Below are positions 52,890 to 61,676 of a stretch of 64,000 nucleotides of DNA, piece by piece. The position numbers and the translations under genes are program-made. The DNA is from Pseudomonadota bacterium (GTDB taxonomy: Bacteria > Pseudomonadota > Alphaproteobacteria > Sphingomonadales > Sphingomonadaceae). The notes below the pieces were generated by a model that was not told the DNA's origin, made no database searches, and worked only from the letters and a program-made list of their open reading frames with translations. Each line of letters starts with the position of its first letter. Position 1 is the stretch's first letter. The DNA lies in the NCBI GenBank assembly GCA_023436615.1, contig JAEZIO010000001.1, forward strand, positions 13,648 to 77,647, in the 5' to 3' direction.

Positions 52890-55199
52890 TTCGGGGCCCT
52901 TTTCGCCGCGCGAGCGCAGCATCCCGGGAAGCACGAAGCCGATCCCCGTCGGCCGAACTGCGTCGCTCTTCAACGTCTCGCGGATTCGTTCATATTCCTC
53001 GAGCATTTCGGGCGTGACGGAGGCGCGGGTGTCGCCGAGCGCAGCTTCGAAATCGGCCTTGGTGACACTCGCCGAATCGAGCCCGCGGCGAAGCGCGATG
53101 AGTCCCGCGCGGCGGACGAGATCCTCAAGGTCGGCGCCGGTGAACCGATCCGTTCGTTGTGCGAGCGACTCCAGGTCGACGTCGTTGGCGAGCGGCATTC
53201 CGGCCGTGTGGATGGCAAGAATGCGGCGGCGTCCCGCCGTATCGGGAGGCCCGACGTAGATAAGCTCGTCGAAGCGGCCGGGGCGAAGCAGCGCCGGGTC
53301 GATCAGGCTCGGACGGTTGGTCGCGCCGACGACCACGACGTTGTTCAGCTCCTCGAGGCCGTCCATCTCGGCCAAGATCGTGTTCACGACGCGTTCGGTG
53401 ACCTGCGGCTCCCCGAGGCCGCCGCCGCGCGCGGGTACCAGGCTATCGATCTCGTCGATGAAAATGACGGTGGGCGCGACCTGGCGCGCGCGCGCGAACA
53501 GGCGCGCGATCTGCTGCTCGCTCTCCCCGTACCATTTGGACAGCAGGTCCGATGATTTCGTCGCGATGAAGTTTGCGCGGCTCTCGCGCGCCGTTGCCTT
53601 GGCGAGCAGTGTCTTGCCGGTTCCCGGTGGTCCGTAGAGCAGGAAGCCCTTTGCCGGCCGGATACCGATCCGGCGGAACGCCTCCGGATGCTTGAGCGGA
53701 AGCTCGATCCCTTCCCGCAGCCTTTCCATCGCCTCGTCGAGCCCGCCGATATCGGACCACCGGATCTGCGGCGCTTCGACCATCACTTCGCGCATGGCCG
53801 ACGGCTGCACGCGCTTGAGCGCATTTTCAAAGTCGCGCGCCTCGACCGACAAGGCGTCGAGGATCTCGGTAGGAATAGTGTCTTCTTCGGGGTTGATTCG
53901 CGGCATGATGCGGCGGACCGCCTCCATCGCAGCTTCGCGCGTAAGCGCTGCCAGGTCGGCGCCGACGAATCCGTAGGTTCGCCGCGCGAGGTCCTGGATG
54001 TCGACGTCCGGAGCCAGCGGCATGCCCCGCGTGTGAATCTCCAGAATTTCGCAGCGACCCTGTTCGTCGGGCACACCGACGATGATCTCGCGATCGAAGC
54101 GCCCCGGTCGGCGCAGCGCCTCGTCCAGCGCTTCGGGGCGGTTGGTGGCGGCGATCACGACCAGGTTTTGACGGGGCTCGATCCCGTCCATCAGGCTCAG
54201 CAGCTGCGCGACGAGCCTTTTCTCGGCCTCGCCTGTGACCTGTCCGCGCTTGGGTGCGATGGAATCGATCTCGTCGATGAAGATGATCGAGGGCGCTGAA
54301 GCCGACGCCTGCTCGAATAACTCACGGAGCTTGCGCTCGCTCTCTCCGTACGCCGAGCCCATGATCTCCGGCCCGGCAATGTGAAAGAAGTGCGCGCTGC
54401 TTTCGTTCGCGACCGCGCGGGCGAGCCGCGTCTTGCCGGTCCCTGGCGGCCCGTGGAGCAGCACGCCCTTCGGCGGGTCGACGCCCAGGCGCTGGAACAG
54501 CTCGGGATGGCGAAGCGGAAGCTCGACCATCTCTCGAAGCGCATCGATCGTGTCGTGCATGCCGCCGAGATCGTCGTAGGTGACGTCCGCCCGGCGATCC
54601 CCTGCCCGGCCACCGACGAATTCTGGAAGCAGCTCGACGTCGGTCTTGCCGTCGATGTGCACGATCCCCTTGGGCGCGGCGCTGACGACCACCAGCCGCA
54701 CTTCCTGAAGCGCGAATGCGGGTGCGTTGAGCAGTTGGCGAACCTGGTCAGGCACATCGGTGTTGACGCGCTGATGCCCGGTGGTCGCGACGGTGTCGCC
54801 CTCGCACAACGGCCGGCCCGCGAACGTTCGCTTCAAGGCGCCGGCCGATCCTTGCAGCCGCACATGATCCTGCGCCGGAGCGAACACGACTTTCGTGGCC
54901 GGCTTCGACTTGGCTTTGCGCACTTCGACGAATTCCCCGGAGCCCACGCCTGCGTTGGCGCGCTGCAGGCCGTCGAGGCGCACGATCTCGAGTCCTTCGT
55001 CGTCGCCGTAGTGGCGCAACACGCGCGCGCCCGTGGAGCGCTTGCCGGAAATCTCGATGATGTCGCCTTCGTTGAGCTCGAGATCGTCCATCACCTTCGC
55101 CGGAAGGCGTGCGATCCCGCGGCCGCTGTCCCCGGGCGGGAGATTCGCAACTTGGACGCGCTTGGTCTTCGGCCGCTCTGCCAAGTCGGTCTCCGCCAT
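52842..55199 (-). CDS. CDC48/VAT-type double AAA+ ATPase
   Basis: A 785-aa protein with the full p97/VAT layout: N-terminal double-psi barrel (VQVANLPPGDSGRGIARLP), first AAA domain with Walker A HGPPGTGKTRLA (about 250-257) and Walker B IIFIDEIDSIAPKR, second AAA with YGPPGTGKTLLA (about 523-530) and VIFIDEIDSLVPAR, plus arginine-finger regions. It likely unfolds proteins. ATG 55199 follows AAGGAGATC. The group is archaeal/eukaryotic in type and patchy in bacteria. Confidence 0.92.
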   Translation of the reverse strand: MAETDLAERPKTKRVQVANLPPGDSGRGIARLPAKVMDDLELNEGDIIEISGKRSTGARVLRHYGDDEGLEIVRLDGLQRANAGVGSGEFVEVRKAKSKPATKVVFAPAQDHVRLQGSAGALKRTFAGRPLCEGDTVATTGHQRVNTDVPDQVRQLLNAPAFALQEVRLVVVSAAPKGIVHIDGKTDVELLPEFVGGRAGDRRADVTYDDLGGMHDTIDALREMVELPLRHPELFQRLGVDPPKGVLLHGPPGTGKTRLARAVANESSAHFFHIAGPEIMGSAYGESERKLRELFEQASASAPSIIFIDEIDSIAPKRGQVTGEAEKRLVAQLLSLMDGIEPRQNLVVIAATNRPEALDEALRRPGRFDREIIVGVPDEQGRCEILEIHTRGMPLAPDVDIQDLARRTYGFVGADLAALTREAAMEAVRRIMPRINPEEDTIPTEILDALSVEARDFENALKRVQPSAMREVMVEAPQIRWSDIGGLDEAMERLREGIELPLKHPEAFRRIGIRPAKGFLLYGPPGTGKTLLAKATARESRANFIATKSSDLLSKWYGESEQQIARLFARARQVAPTVIFIDEIDSLVPARGGGLGEPQVTERVVNTILAEMDGLEELNNVVVVGATNRPSLIDPALLRPGRFDELIYVGPPDTAGRRRILAIHTAGMPLANDVDLESLAQRTDRFTGADLEDLVRRAGLIALRRGLDSASVTKADFEAALGDTRASVTPEMLEEYERIRETLKSDAVRPTGIGFVLPGMLRSRGEKGPESVPGQASAQPRQKYE

Positions 55200-55295
55200 C
55201 GGATCTCCTTGTGCCGCTCGTCTACCGTGCAACCGAAACGGAGACAGGCTATTCGAGTTCAATTTGGGAAACGGGTTCCCGGTTAAAAGCCTTAC

Positions 55296-56054
55296 TCAGA
55301 ATTTCAGCGCTCCCGCTGCCTTGCGGACCAGCGCACGCGGAACCAGCCGTGTCGAGAAAGCGCCAGCCTTGTTGAGCGTGCCGGTGATAGCGAGCGCACG
55401 GTTCCGGTCCAGCGCGCGCAGGCCCGCGCGGACCACCACGTCCGCATCCATCGACAGGCGATCGAATGCGCCGTCACCGCGGAAGCCGGCCACGGCGCCG
55501 AACTCCGTGCGCGTCGGTCCGGGGCAAAGCGCGGTCACCTTCACTCCAAATCGCCGAACCTCCTCGTGCAGTGCTTCCGACAAAGAGAGCACATAGGCCT
55601 TGGTCGCGAAATATACCGCCATGCCGGGCCCAGGCTGGAATGCGGCGGTGGAGGCGACATTGAGGATTCCACCCGATCGCCGCTCCACCATCCCCGGCAA
55701 CATCGCTCGGCACAGCTCGGTCAGCGCGCCGCAATTGAGGTCGACCATCTGCCGGAGCCGAGCGGCGTCGGCCTTGTCGAAACGGCCGTGGAGTCCGAAG
55801 CCGGCATTGTTGACGAGTAGCTCGACCTGTTCGCCGGCCCCCTCGATGTCGGCGAGCAGATCCGCCGCGGCGCCGCTCCGGCCAAGGTCGATCTCGACCG
55901 CGCGTGCGTTTCCGAGCTCGGCGGCGAGCGCCTCAAGCCTTTCCTTGCGCCGTGCCGCGAGCACGAGGCGATGCCCGCGCTTCGACAGCTGCCGGGCGAA
56001 TTCGGCGCCGAGACCGGCGGAGGCGCCGGTGACCAGCGCGACCGGCGCGCCCAA
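55296..56054 (-). CDS. SDR family oxidoreductase
   Basis: A 252-aa short-chain dehydrogenase. LVTGASAGLGAEFARQL is the nucleotide motif, NNAGFGLHG the NNAG motif, and a YFATK catalytic Tyr-Lys with upstream Ser. NADP preference is suggested by arginines after the second strand (AARRKERLE). Start is TTG, one base after the cyclophilin stop, with GGAAAGG upstream, so it is cotranscribed with it. Substrate unknown. Confidence 0.85.
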   Translation of the reverse strand: MGAPVALVTGASAGLGAEFARQLSKRGHRLVLAARRKERLEALAAELGNARAVEIDLGRSGAAADLLADIEGAGEQVELLVNNAGFGLHGRFDKADAARLRQMVDLNCGALTELCRAMLPGMVERRSGGILNVASTAAFQPGPGMAVYFATKAYVLSLSEALHEEVRRFGVKVTALCPGPTRTEFGAVAGFRGDGAFDRLSMDADVVVRAGLRALDRNRALAITGTLNKAGAFSTRLVPRALVRKAAGALKF

Positions 56055-56055
56055 G

Positions 56056-56517
56056 CTAATCCGCCTTTCCGACCCGCGCCTTCACGATCTTGCCCGGATT
56101 GGCCGGCGGCTCGCCCTTGGGAAGGGCGTCGACATGCTCCATCCCGCTTTCGACCTCGCCCCACACCGTATATTGCTCATCGAGGAAACGCGCGTCGTCG
56201 AAGCAGATGAAGAACTGGCTGTTCGCGCTGTCCGGATTCTGCGAGCGGGCCATCGAACAGGTGCCGCGAACGTGCGGCGCCTTCGAAAATTCCGCCTTCA
56301 GGTTGGGAAGGTCCGAGCCGTGGAAGCCGGTCCCCGTCGGATCGCCGCCCTGCGCCATGAACCCGGGGATGACCCGGTGGAAGGAAACGCCATCGTAAAA
56401 TCCCTGGTTCGCGAGCGTGGTGATCCGCTGGACATGCTCCGGCGCCAGGTCCGGCCGAAGCTTGATGACGACGTCGCCGCCCGATGAAAGGGAAAGAGTC
56501 AGCCGGTCGTCCGTCAT
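56056..56517 (-). CDS. Peptidylprolyl isomerase, cyclophilin type
   Basis: A 153-aa cytoplasmic cyclophilin: YDGVSFHRVIPGFMAQGGDPTGTG, then GTCSMARSQNPDSANSQFFICFDDARFLDEQYTVWGEV. No signal peptide is seen. It isomerises proline bonds. It precedes the SDR gene with a one-base gap. Confidence 0.93.
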   Translation of the reverse strand: MTDDRLTLSLSSGGDVVIKLRPDLAPEHVQRITTLANQGFYDGVSFHRVIPGFMAQGGDPTGTGFHGSDLPNLKAEFSKAPHVRGTCSMARSQNPDSANSQFFICFDDARFLDEQYTVWGEVESGMEHVDALPKGEPPANPGKIVKARVGKAD

Positions 56518-56628
56518 AATTAGCTCCTGTCAGTCTCGAAGTCGGGGCGATTTAGGCGCGGCAGGATGCTTGCGCCAGACTCCGTCGGACAATAGGAGAC
56601 GGCCAAGCGTCGGGAAGGGGTGAAGGCC

Positions 56629-58053
56629 ATGAGCGAGAGCGACAAGATCGCCGCTGGCCTGGGTACCGAGCCTCTCGACCCCGCCGCAACCTCCGCCATC
56701 GACGAAGAAGACCGGCTGCGCCCGGAATTCGTCGATAGCGTGCTCGACGCGGTCGATGCAGGCGACGACGCCGTGGCCCGCGAGCTTGTCGCGCCGCTCC
56801 ACCCGGCGGACGTGGCCGATCTCATCGAGCTTGCCGCGCGCGACGAGCGAGACGGCCTCGTCAAGGCGCTGGCCGAGATCGTCGATGCCGAGGTTCTGGC
56901 CGAGATGAACGAGCACGTCCGCGAGACTCTGCTCGACGCGCTCGGCCCTGAAGAAGTCGCCAGGATCGCCGGCGAGCTCGAAACCGACGATGCCGTCGCG
57001 ATCATCGAGGACCTCGAGGAGCACGAGCAGCAGGCCGTGCTAAGGGCGATGGAGCCCGACGACCGCGCAGCAGTCGAGGAAGCGCTCACCTATCCCGAGG
57101 AATCGGCAGGCCGCCTGATGCAGCGCGACCTGATCGCGGTTCCGGAGCATTGGAAGGTCGGTCAGGTGATCGACTATTTGCGCTCGAGCGAGGAGTTGCC
57201 GACCGACTTCTGGGAAGTCTTCGTGGTCGCCCCGAGCCACCACCCGGTCGGCACCTGCAAGCTGTCGACGATCCTGCGGGCCCCGCGCAACACCCCCGTC
57301 GCCGAGATGATGATCCGCGACCAGACGTTGATCCCGGTCGACATGGACCAGGAGGACGTCGCCCTCCGCTTTCAGAAATATGCGCTCGTGTCGGCCGCGG
57401 TCGTCGACGGCGCCGGGCGGCTGGTGGGAATGATCACCGTCGACGACATCGTCCACATCATCCAGGAAGAAGCGAGCGAGGACGCGCTGCTCCTGTCCGG
57501 CGTCGGCGAAGGCGACATCAACGAGCCGGTCGCCGACAGCTATCGCGCGCGCGTTCGCTGGCTGGTCGCGAACCTTCTGACGGCGCTCGTTGCCGCGTCC
57601 GTAATTCGCCAGTTCGAGGAGGAAATCTCGCGCCTGGCGATCCTCGCCGTGCTGATGCCCATCGTCGCCGGCGTCGGGGGCAATGCCGGCACGCAAACGC
57701 TGGCCGTTACAGTCCGCGCGATCGCCACAAACCAGCTGACCGGATCCAACCGATGGCGCGCGGTCGGCCGCGAGATCCGGGTCGCCATGCTCAACGGTCT
57801 CACGATCGCTATCCTGATCGGCGTGGGCGTGACGCTCGTGCTCTCCAGCGCATCCCTTGGAGCTGTGATCGCGGCAGCGATGCTCATCAACATCATCGTC
57901 GCCGGGTTCGCCGGCGTCCTCGTCCCGCTGACGCTCGAACGGTTCGGCGCGGACCCCGCGGTCGCGTCCTCGGTGTTCGTGACGATGATCACCGATTCGA
58001 TGGGATTCCTCGCTTTCCTAGGCCTCGCGAGCGCGCTTGGGCTCGTACGCTAA
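56629..58053 (+). CDS. mgtE: Magnesium transporter MgtE
   Basis: A 474-aa MgtE. Order: N-terminal helical domain (LLDALGPEEVARIAGELETDDAV), two CBS domains (HPVGTCKLSTILRAP, LVSAAVVDGAGRLVGMITVDDIV), then five helices beginning WLVANLLTALVAASVIRQFE with the pore NAGTQTLA. It is a Mg-gated channel. ATG 56629 has an AAGGGG site; GTG 56620 is the other option. Confidence 0.94.
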   Translation: MSESDKIAAGLGTEPLDPAATSAIDEEDRLRPEFVDSVLDAVDAGDDAVARELVAPLHPADVADLIELAARDERDGLVKALAEIVDAEVLAEMNEHVRETLLDALGPEEVARIAGELETDDAVAIIEDLEEHEQQAVLRAMEPDDRAAVEEALTYPEESAGRLMQRDLIAVPEHWKVGQVIDYLRSSEELPTDFWEVFVVAPSHHPVGTCKLSTILRAPRNTPVAEMMIRDQTLIPVDMDQEDVALRFQKYALVSAAVVDGAGRLVGMITVDDIVHIIQEEASEDALLLSGVGEGDINEPVADSYRARVRWLVANLLTALVAASVIRQFEEEISRLAILAVLMPIVAGVGGNAGTQTLAVTVRAIATNQLTGSNRWRAVGREIRVAMLNGLTIAILIGVGVTLVLSSASLGAVIAAAMLINIIVAGFAGVLVPLTLERFGADPAVASSVFVTMITDSMGFLAFLGLASALGLVR

Positions 58054-58092
58054 GCAGTTGAAATCCGGTCGGCATCCGGCCACGTTCGGGCG

Positions 58093-58494
58093 GTGCCGAA
58101 ACTCCATTTGACCAAAGTCGCGTTCGGTTGCCGGGATATCGATGCGCTCGCCGCGCGGGTGCGAATGCGGGCGGTCAGCGGCGAGCTAAGGGTTGCGACG
58201 CGGATGCGGCCGCGGCGCGCCGACGAACTGGCTGGGGGCAACCTCTACTGGATTGTCAGGCATCGCCTGGTGGGGTGCAATCCGATCCTGCGCCTCGAGG
58301 ACCGGCCCGACGGGCGCATCGATATCGTCTGCTCGGCCGAGTTCGAACCGGTGCCGCCGGTCCACCGCCGCGCGCACCAGGGCTGGCGTTATCTGGCTGA
58401 GGAGGATGCGCCAAAAGCCGGTGACGACAACTCGGGTCTGTCCGAATTGCCGCCCCGGCTATACGGCCGTCTGGCCGCTTTGGCTTTGGTCTGA
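58093..58494 (+). CDS. DUF1489 family protein
   Basis: A 133-aa protein matching the alphaproteobacterial DUF1489 pattern: LHLTKVAFGCRDIDALAARV, GGNLYWIVRHRLVGCNPILRLE and HRRAHQGWRYLAEEDAP. Function unknown. GTG start, 39 bases after mgtE. Confidence 0.85.
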   Translation: MPKLHLTKVAFGCRDIDALAARVRMRAVSGELRVATRMRPRRADELAGGNLYWIVRHRLVGCNPILRLEDRPDGRIDIVCSAEFEPVPPVHRRAHQGWRYLAEEDAPKAGDDNSGLSELPPRLYGRLAALALV

Positions 58495-58510
58495 AAAGTC
58501 TCCGGTTCGC

Positions 58511-58570
58511 TTAGAACAGGATGATGAGCAGGATGATCAAAAGGATCAGGCCGCCGATACCGATATACAT
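58511..58570 (-). CDS. Tiny hydrophobic membrane peptide (19 aa)
   Basis: From ATG (58568-58570) to TAA (58511-58513) the minus strand codes MYIGIGGLILLIILLIILF, one membrane helix. A GGGAG ribosome site is 7 bases upstream (minus strand), which supports translation. A weak EcfG-like pair (GCAAC-N17-CGTT, one mismatch) lies further upstream. It ends 16 bases from the DUF1489 stop. It resembles short proteins of the sphingomonad small-protein type, but I cannot name a family. Confidence 0.55.
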   Translation of the reverse strand: MYIGIGGLILLIILLIILF

Positions 58571-58709
58571 GGCTTCGCTCCCATTATCATTGTGTTGACT
58601 CCCCAACGAACCGTCCCCCCAATCGGTTGCCTCGTCCGGCGGCGGGATCGGTCCGCTTGTCGACACTGTTCGCCAGCCCTATTGCAGCTGCGAACAACAG
58701 GAGGCGCGC

Positions 58710-59387
58710 ATGACGGACTATTCGGTTTCACTGGCGATCGATTCCAAAGTGTCTGATCGCGCCATGCTTCGTCATCCTTTCTACCAGGCGTGGACGGAAG
58801 GACGGCTGAGCCTCGACACTCTTCGCGCCTACGCGCGTCAGTACTTCCATCATGTCGAAGCCTTCCCCCGCGCTGTCAGCGCGGTGCACAGCGCTTGCCC
58901 CGACCGGAATGGCCGGCGCATGCTCGCCGAAAATCTCGCTGAGGAAGAAGGAATCGAAGCGGGCAAGCAGGATCACGCCGCCTTGTGGATGATGTTCGCG
59001 TGCGGCCTCGGCGAGGACGAGAGCGCCGTCCGTTCTCAGCAGCTCAACGGCGAGACTCGCGCCCTGATCGACACGTTCCGCCGCCTGTCGCGCAAGTCCT
59101 ATGCAGCCGGGCTCGGCGCCCTTTACGCCTATGAAAGCCAGTTCCCGGGCGTTGCGACGGCCAAGATCGACGGCCTGGTCGAACGCTATGGAATCACCGA
59201 CGAGGAAACGCTTCGCTTTTTCGCGGTGCACGCGACCGCCGACGTCGAGCATAGCGCGGTGTGCCGCCAGCTTCTCGACCGCCTCCCGGAAGAAGACAAA
59301 GCGGAGGCAATTTCCGCCGGCGAAGAGCTTGCCGGAGCGCTCTGGAATTTCCTGTCCGGAGTCGAAGCGAACGCAGCCGCGAACTAG
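58710..59387 (+). CDS. CADD-type diiron protein, probable self-sacrificing pABA synthase
   Basis: A 225-aa heme-oxygenase-like diiron oxidase. It aligns with Chlamydia CADD: MLRHPFYQAWTEGRL carries Tyr25 (equivalent to the donated Tyr27), LAEEEG and H89 give early iron ligands, ALYAYESQ has Tyr141 and Glu142, Lys152 is present, and HATADVEHS gives His174, Asp178 and His181. CADD converts its own tyrosine to p-aminobenzoate for folate. It could replace PabABC if those are missing. Shares CTAG stop with the convergent head-GIN gene. Confidence 0.82.
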   Translation: MTDYSVSLAIDSKVSDRAMLRHPFYQAWTEGRLSLDTLRAYARQYFHHVEAFPRAVSAVHSACPDRNGRRMLAENLAEEEGIEAGKQDHAALWMMFACGLGEDESAVRSQQLNGETRALIDTFRRLSRKSYAAGLGALYAYESQFPGVATAKIDGLVERYGITDEETLRFFAVHATADVEHSAVCRQLLDRLPEEDKAEAISAGEELAGALWNFLSGVEANAAAN

Positions 59388-60082
59388 CGGCAGCCGCTTA
59401 CGACGGCGGAGCCAGCTGCGCGAACGGTGCAGGCAGGCTTGCCCGAAAGCTCGACGGTCGAGGTTCCTTGGGTATCGATCTTGACGCTGTTCGTCGCCGT
59501 CAGCTTCACCACCGCGCCGCCTTCGGCTCCGACCGTGGCATCCTTGGAGCGAAGCGCTGATGCGTCGAGCTCGGCCGTTCCGCGAACGATTGCTGTTACC
59601 ACGGCTGCGCTTCCTGAAAGTACGGCCGATCCCGTGCCGGTAAGACTGACTCGAAGCGTGTCGACCGAAAGCTGATCGACGGCGACCGAGCCCGGCCCCT
59701 GTACGGACACGTCGAGCGTTTGGCCGCGCGCCTTGCCTACGGCGAGGCTGCCGGCGCCGTTGATCCAGATTTTCGAAAGGTCATGCGTGCCCACGGCGAT
59801 TTCCACCGGTCCGGGCGCCTGGCCTGGATAGCTGCCCCAGTTCGACGGGTTCTTTCGGACAACGAGAGTCTGTCCCTGAACGTCGATTGCGACTCCATCC
59901 AGGGCGGCGGGCGTGCCGACGGCCTTTGCAAATGGCGCGACGGCGGTCGTCAGCCTGACCCGGAACGGCCCGTCGACGCGGATCCGGTCGAACCCCGTGA
60001 CGCTGAAATTGCGCGTGGCCGCCGAAGCGGGTGTCCAGACGGCAAGCAGGGCGCAGCCGAAGGCGAGAAGACGAAGGCTCAT
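59384..60082 (-). CDS. Head-GIN domain (DUF2807) secreted protein
   Basis: A 232-aa exported beta-helix-like protein. Signal MSLRLLAFGCALLAVWTPASAATR, then repeating short strands with conserved Gly, e.g. ISGAG-like INGAGSL, QGPGSV, TGTGSAV. A paralogue follows directly upstream on the same strand. Family function is unknown; likely envelope associated. Confidence 0.8.
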   Translation of the reverse strand: MSLRLLAFGCALLAVWTPASAATRNFSVTGFDRIRVDGPFRVRLTTAVAPFAKAVGTPAALDGVAIDVQGQTLVVRKNPSNWGSYPGQAPGPVEIAVGTHDLSKIWINGAGSLAVGKARGQTLDVSVQGPGSVAVDQLSVDTLRVSLTGTGSAVLSGSAAVVTAIVRGTAELDASALRSKDATVGAEGGAVVKLTATNSVKIDTQGTSTVELSGKPACTVRAAGSAVVSGCR

Positions 60083-60117
60083 GGCATCACCTCTCGCTCA
60101 ACATGGTTAAAAGGCGT

Positions 60118-60846
60118 TTAAGAGCAGTGGATGTCGCCCGAGCCCATCTTGGAGACCGTGCACTTCGCGCCTCCGGTCAGCGTGATGTCGCCTGACCCCA
60201 TGATCTTGGCGTCGGCGGTTCCTGTCGCCTGGGCGCGGATGCTGCCGGAGCCCGCAATCGAGGCCTCCGCCACCTCGCTTCGCACTCCTTGAGCGTCGAC
60301 GTCGCCCGAGCCGGCGATCGTATAGGACGCGTTGCGAGCCTGGCCGGACGCGCGAATGTCGCCCGACCCGCCAATGGCGAGCCGTAGCGACTGCACGTCG
60401 ACCGAGTTGAGTATGAGGTCGCCGGCCCCGCCGACGGTGCCCGAGAAATGATCGGCCTTGACCTTGTCGACGGCGATTCCGCCCGCACCGGCGATGACAG
60501 CGGCGGTGAGCGAGGGGACTGCTACCTGCAGCTTGACCGTGCCTCGCGTATGCGAACCCCAGCTAAACATTCCGTGGCGCTCTTCGGTGCGGATAACGAG
60601 CTTGTCGCCACGCACTTCGACGATCATCCGCTCTATGAGCTTTTCCGGCCCGCTCGCCGATACCGATGGGCCGCTGCCCGTACGAACGGTCACGTCATAG
60701 GGTCCGCCGACTTCGATCTCCTCGAAGCTGCCGACCTGGAAATTACGCTGGATGGTCGGACCGCCGTCCTCGGCGCGGCCGCGTTGGCAGGCCGCCGTTG
60801 CCACCATTGCCGTCGCTGCAACCCCGGCCAGCACCACCTTGCGCAT
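60118..60846 (-). CDS. Head-GIN domain (DUF2807) lipoprotein-like protein
   Basis: A 242-aa paralogue of the next gene. N-terminal MRKVVLAGVAATAMVATAAC has a possible lipobox (TAAC), then EEIEVGGPYDVTVRTG, IAGAGGIAV, VGGAGDLIL, IGGSGDI and IAGSGDV repeats with Gly-Ser-Gly-Asp spacing. ATG 60846 is preferred. It and the other head-GIN gene form an operon transcribed toward the CADD gene. Confidence 0.82.
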   Translation of the reverse strand: MRKVVLAGVAATAMVATAACQRGRAEDGGPTIQRNFQVGSFEEIEVGGPYDVTVRTGSGPSVSASGPEKLIERMIVEVRGDKLVIRTEERHGMFSWGSHTRGTVKLQVAVPSLTAAVIAGAGGIAVDKVKADHFSGTVGGAGDLILNSVDVQSLRLAIGGSGDIRASGQARNASYTIAGSGDVDAQGVRSEVAEASIAGSGSIRAQATGTADAKIMGSGDITLTGGAKCTVSKMGSGDIHCS

Positions 60847-60909
60847 CGCTCTTCCCCTCAAGCTGTATTAGGTAACCAATACAGCAAAGCTCGTGCTCAC
60901 GGCAACCGC

Positions 60910-60940
60910 AAAAAAAAGGGCGCCCCATGAGGCGCCCTTT
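60910..60940 (-). terminator. Rho-independent terminator after carD
   Basis: On the minus strand AAAGGGCGCC pairs with GGCGCCCTTT around a 6-base loop and is followed by a run of eight T residues, ending the carD transcript 27 bases after its stop. Confidence 0.88.
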
Positions 60941-60966
60941 GTGAATGTCGTTCGAGCAGGAAGCGC

Positions 60967-61503
60967 TTACGCAACTTCCTCCTTCGGCTTGTGGTGAATC
61001 ACCGCCGCCTTGTTCAGGATCTCGAGGATCTTGGCGAGCGCCGACTTCTCGTCCGTCTGCTCCATCGCCCCGAGCTCGCGCGCCAGGCGCGACGATGCCG
61101 CCTCGAAAATCTGGCGCTCGGAATAGCTCTGCTCTGGCGCGTCGTCGGGCCGGAAAAGGTCGCGGACCACTTCGGCGATCGACGTGAGGTCGCCCGAATT
61201 GATCTTCGCCTCATATTCCTGCGCCCGGCGCGACCACATGGTGCGCTTCACCTTCGGCTTGCCCTTCAGGGTTTCGAGCGCATCTTTCATCGTCTTGTCC
61301 GACGAAAGCTTGCGCATGCCGACCGAGTCCGCCTTGTTGACGGGCACGCGCAGCGTCATCTTCTCTTTCTCGAAGCGAAGGACGTAGAGATCGAGCCGGG
61401 TGCCGGCGATCTCGGTGCTCTGCAGTTCAACGACGCGGCCGACACCATGCTTGGGGTAAACAACATAATCGCCGACGTCGAAGCTCAAAGCCTTGGCTGC
61501 CAT
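60967..61503 (-). CDS. carD: CarD family transcriptional regulator
   Basis: A 178-aa CarD/CdnL protein. N-terminal RNA polymerase-interaction domain FDVGDYVVYPKHGVGRVVELQ and KEKMTLRVPV, then the helical DNA-binding C-terminal half (KRTMWSRRAQEYEAKINSGDL). It stabilises open complexes at rRNA and other promoters. The 173-base leader upstream holds an A+T-rich TATAAA. Confidence 0.93.
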   Translation of the reverse strand: MAAKALSFDVGDYVVYPKHGVGRVVELQSTEIAGTRLDLYVLRFEKEKMTLRVPVNKADSVGMRKLSSDKTMKDALETLKGKPKVKRTMWSRRAQEYEAKINSGDLTSIAEVVRDLFRPDDAPEQSYSERQIFEAASSRLARELGAMEQTDEKSALAKILEILNKAAVIHHKPKEEVA

Positions 61504-61623
61504 TCGAAAGCCTTTCTATCTGACCATGGCGAGAGCCGACACGCTGCGCGTCGTCCCCCAAAACGACACTTGCCCCTTGGAACAACGGGTCGTGGCTCTC
61601 CGCCTTTAAGGTTCCTGCTAAAG

Positions 61624-61648
61624 GTCCGCTGCCGAAGCGCGGCGGCCT
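61624..61648 (-). terminator. Possible terminator after dinB
   Basis: On the minus strand GGCCGCCGCGC-TTCG-GCAGCGGACC forms a GC stem with a UUCG tetraloop and one bulge, then ACCTTTA. It lies about 30 bases after the dinB stop. T-run is short, so strength is doubtful. Confidence 0.45.
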
Positions 61649-61676
61649 CTGTTACTATTTTATAGCACGACCGGGC

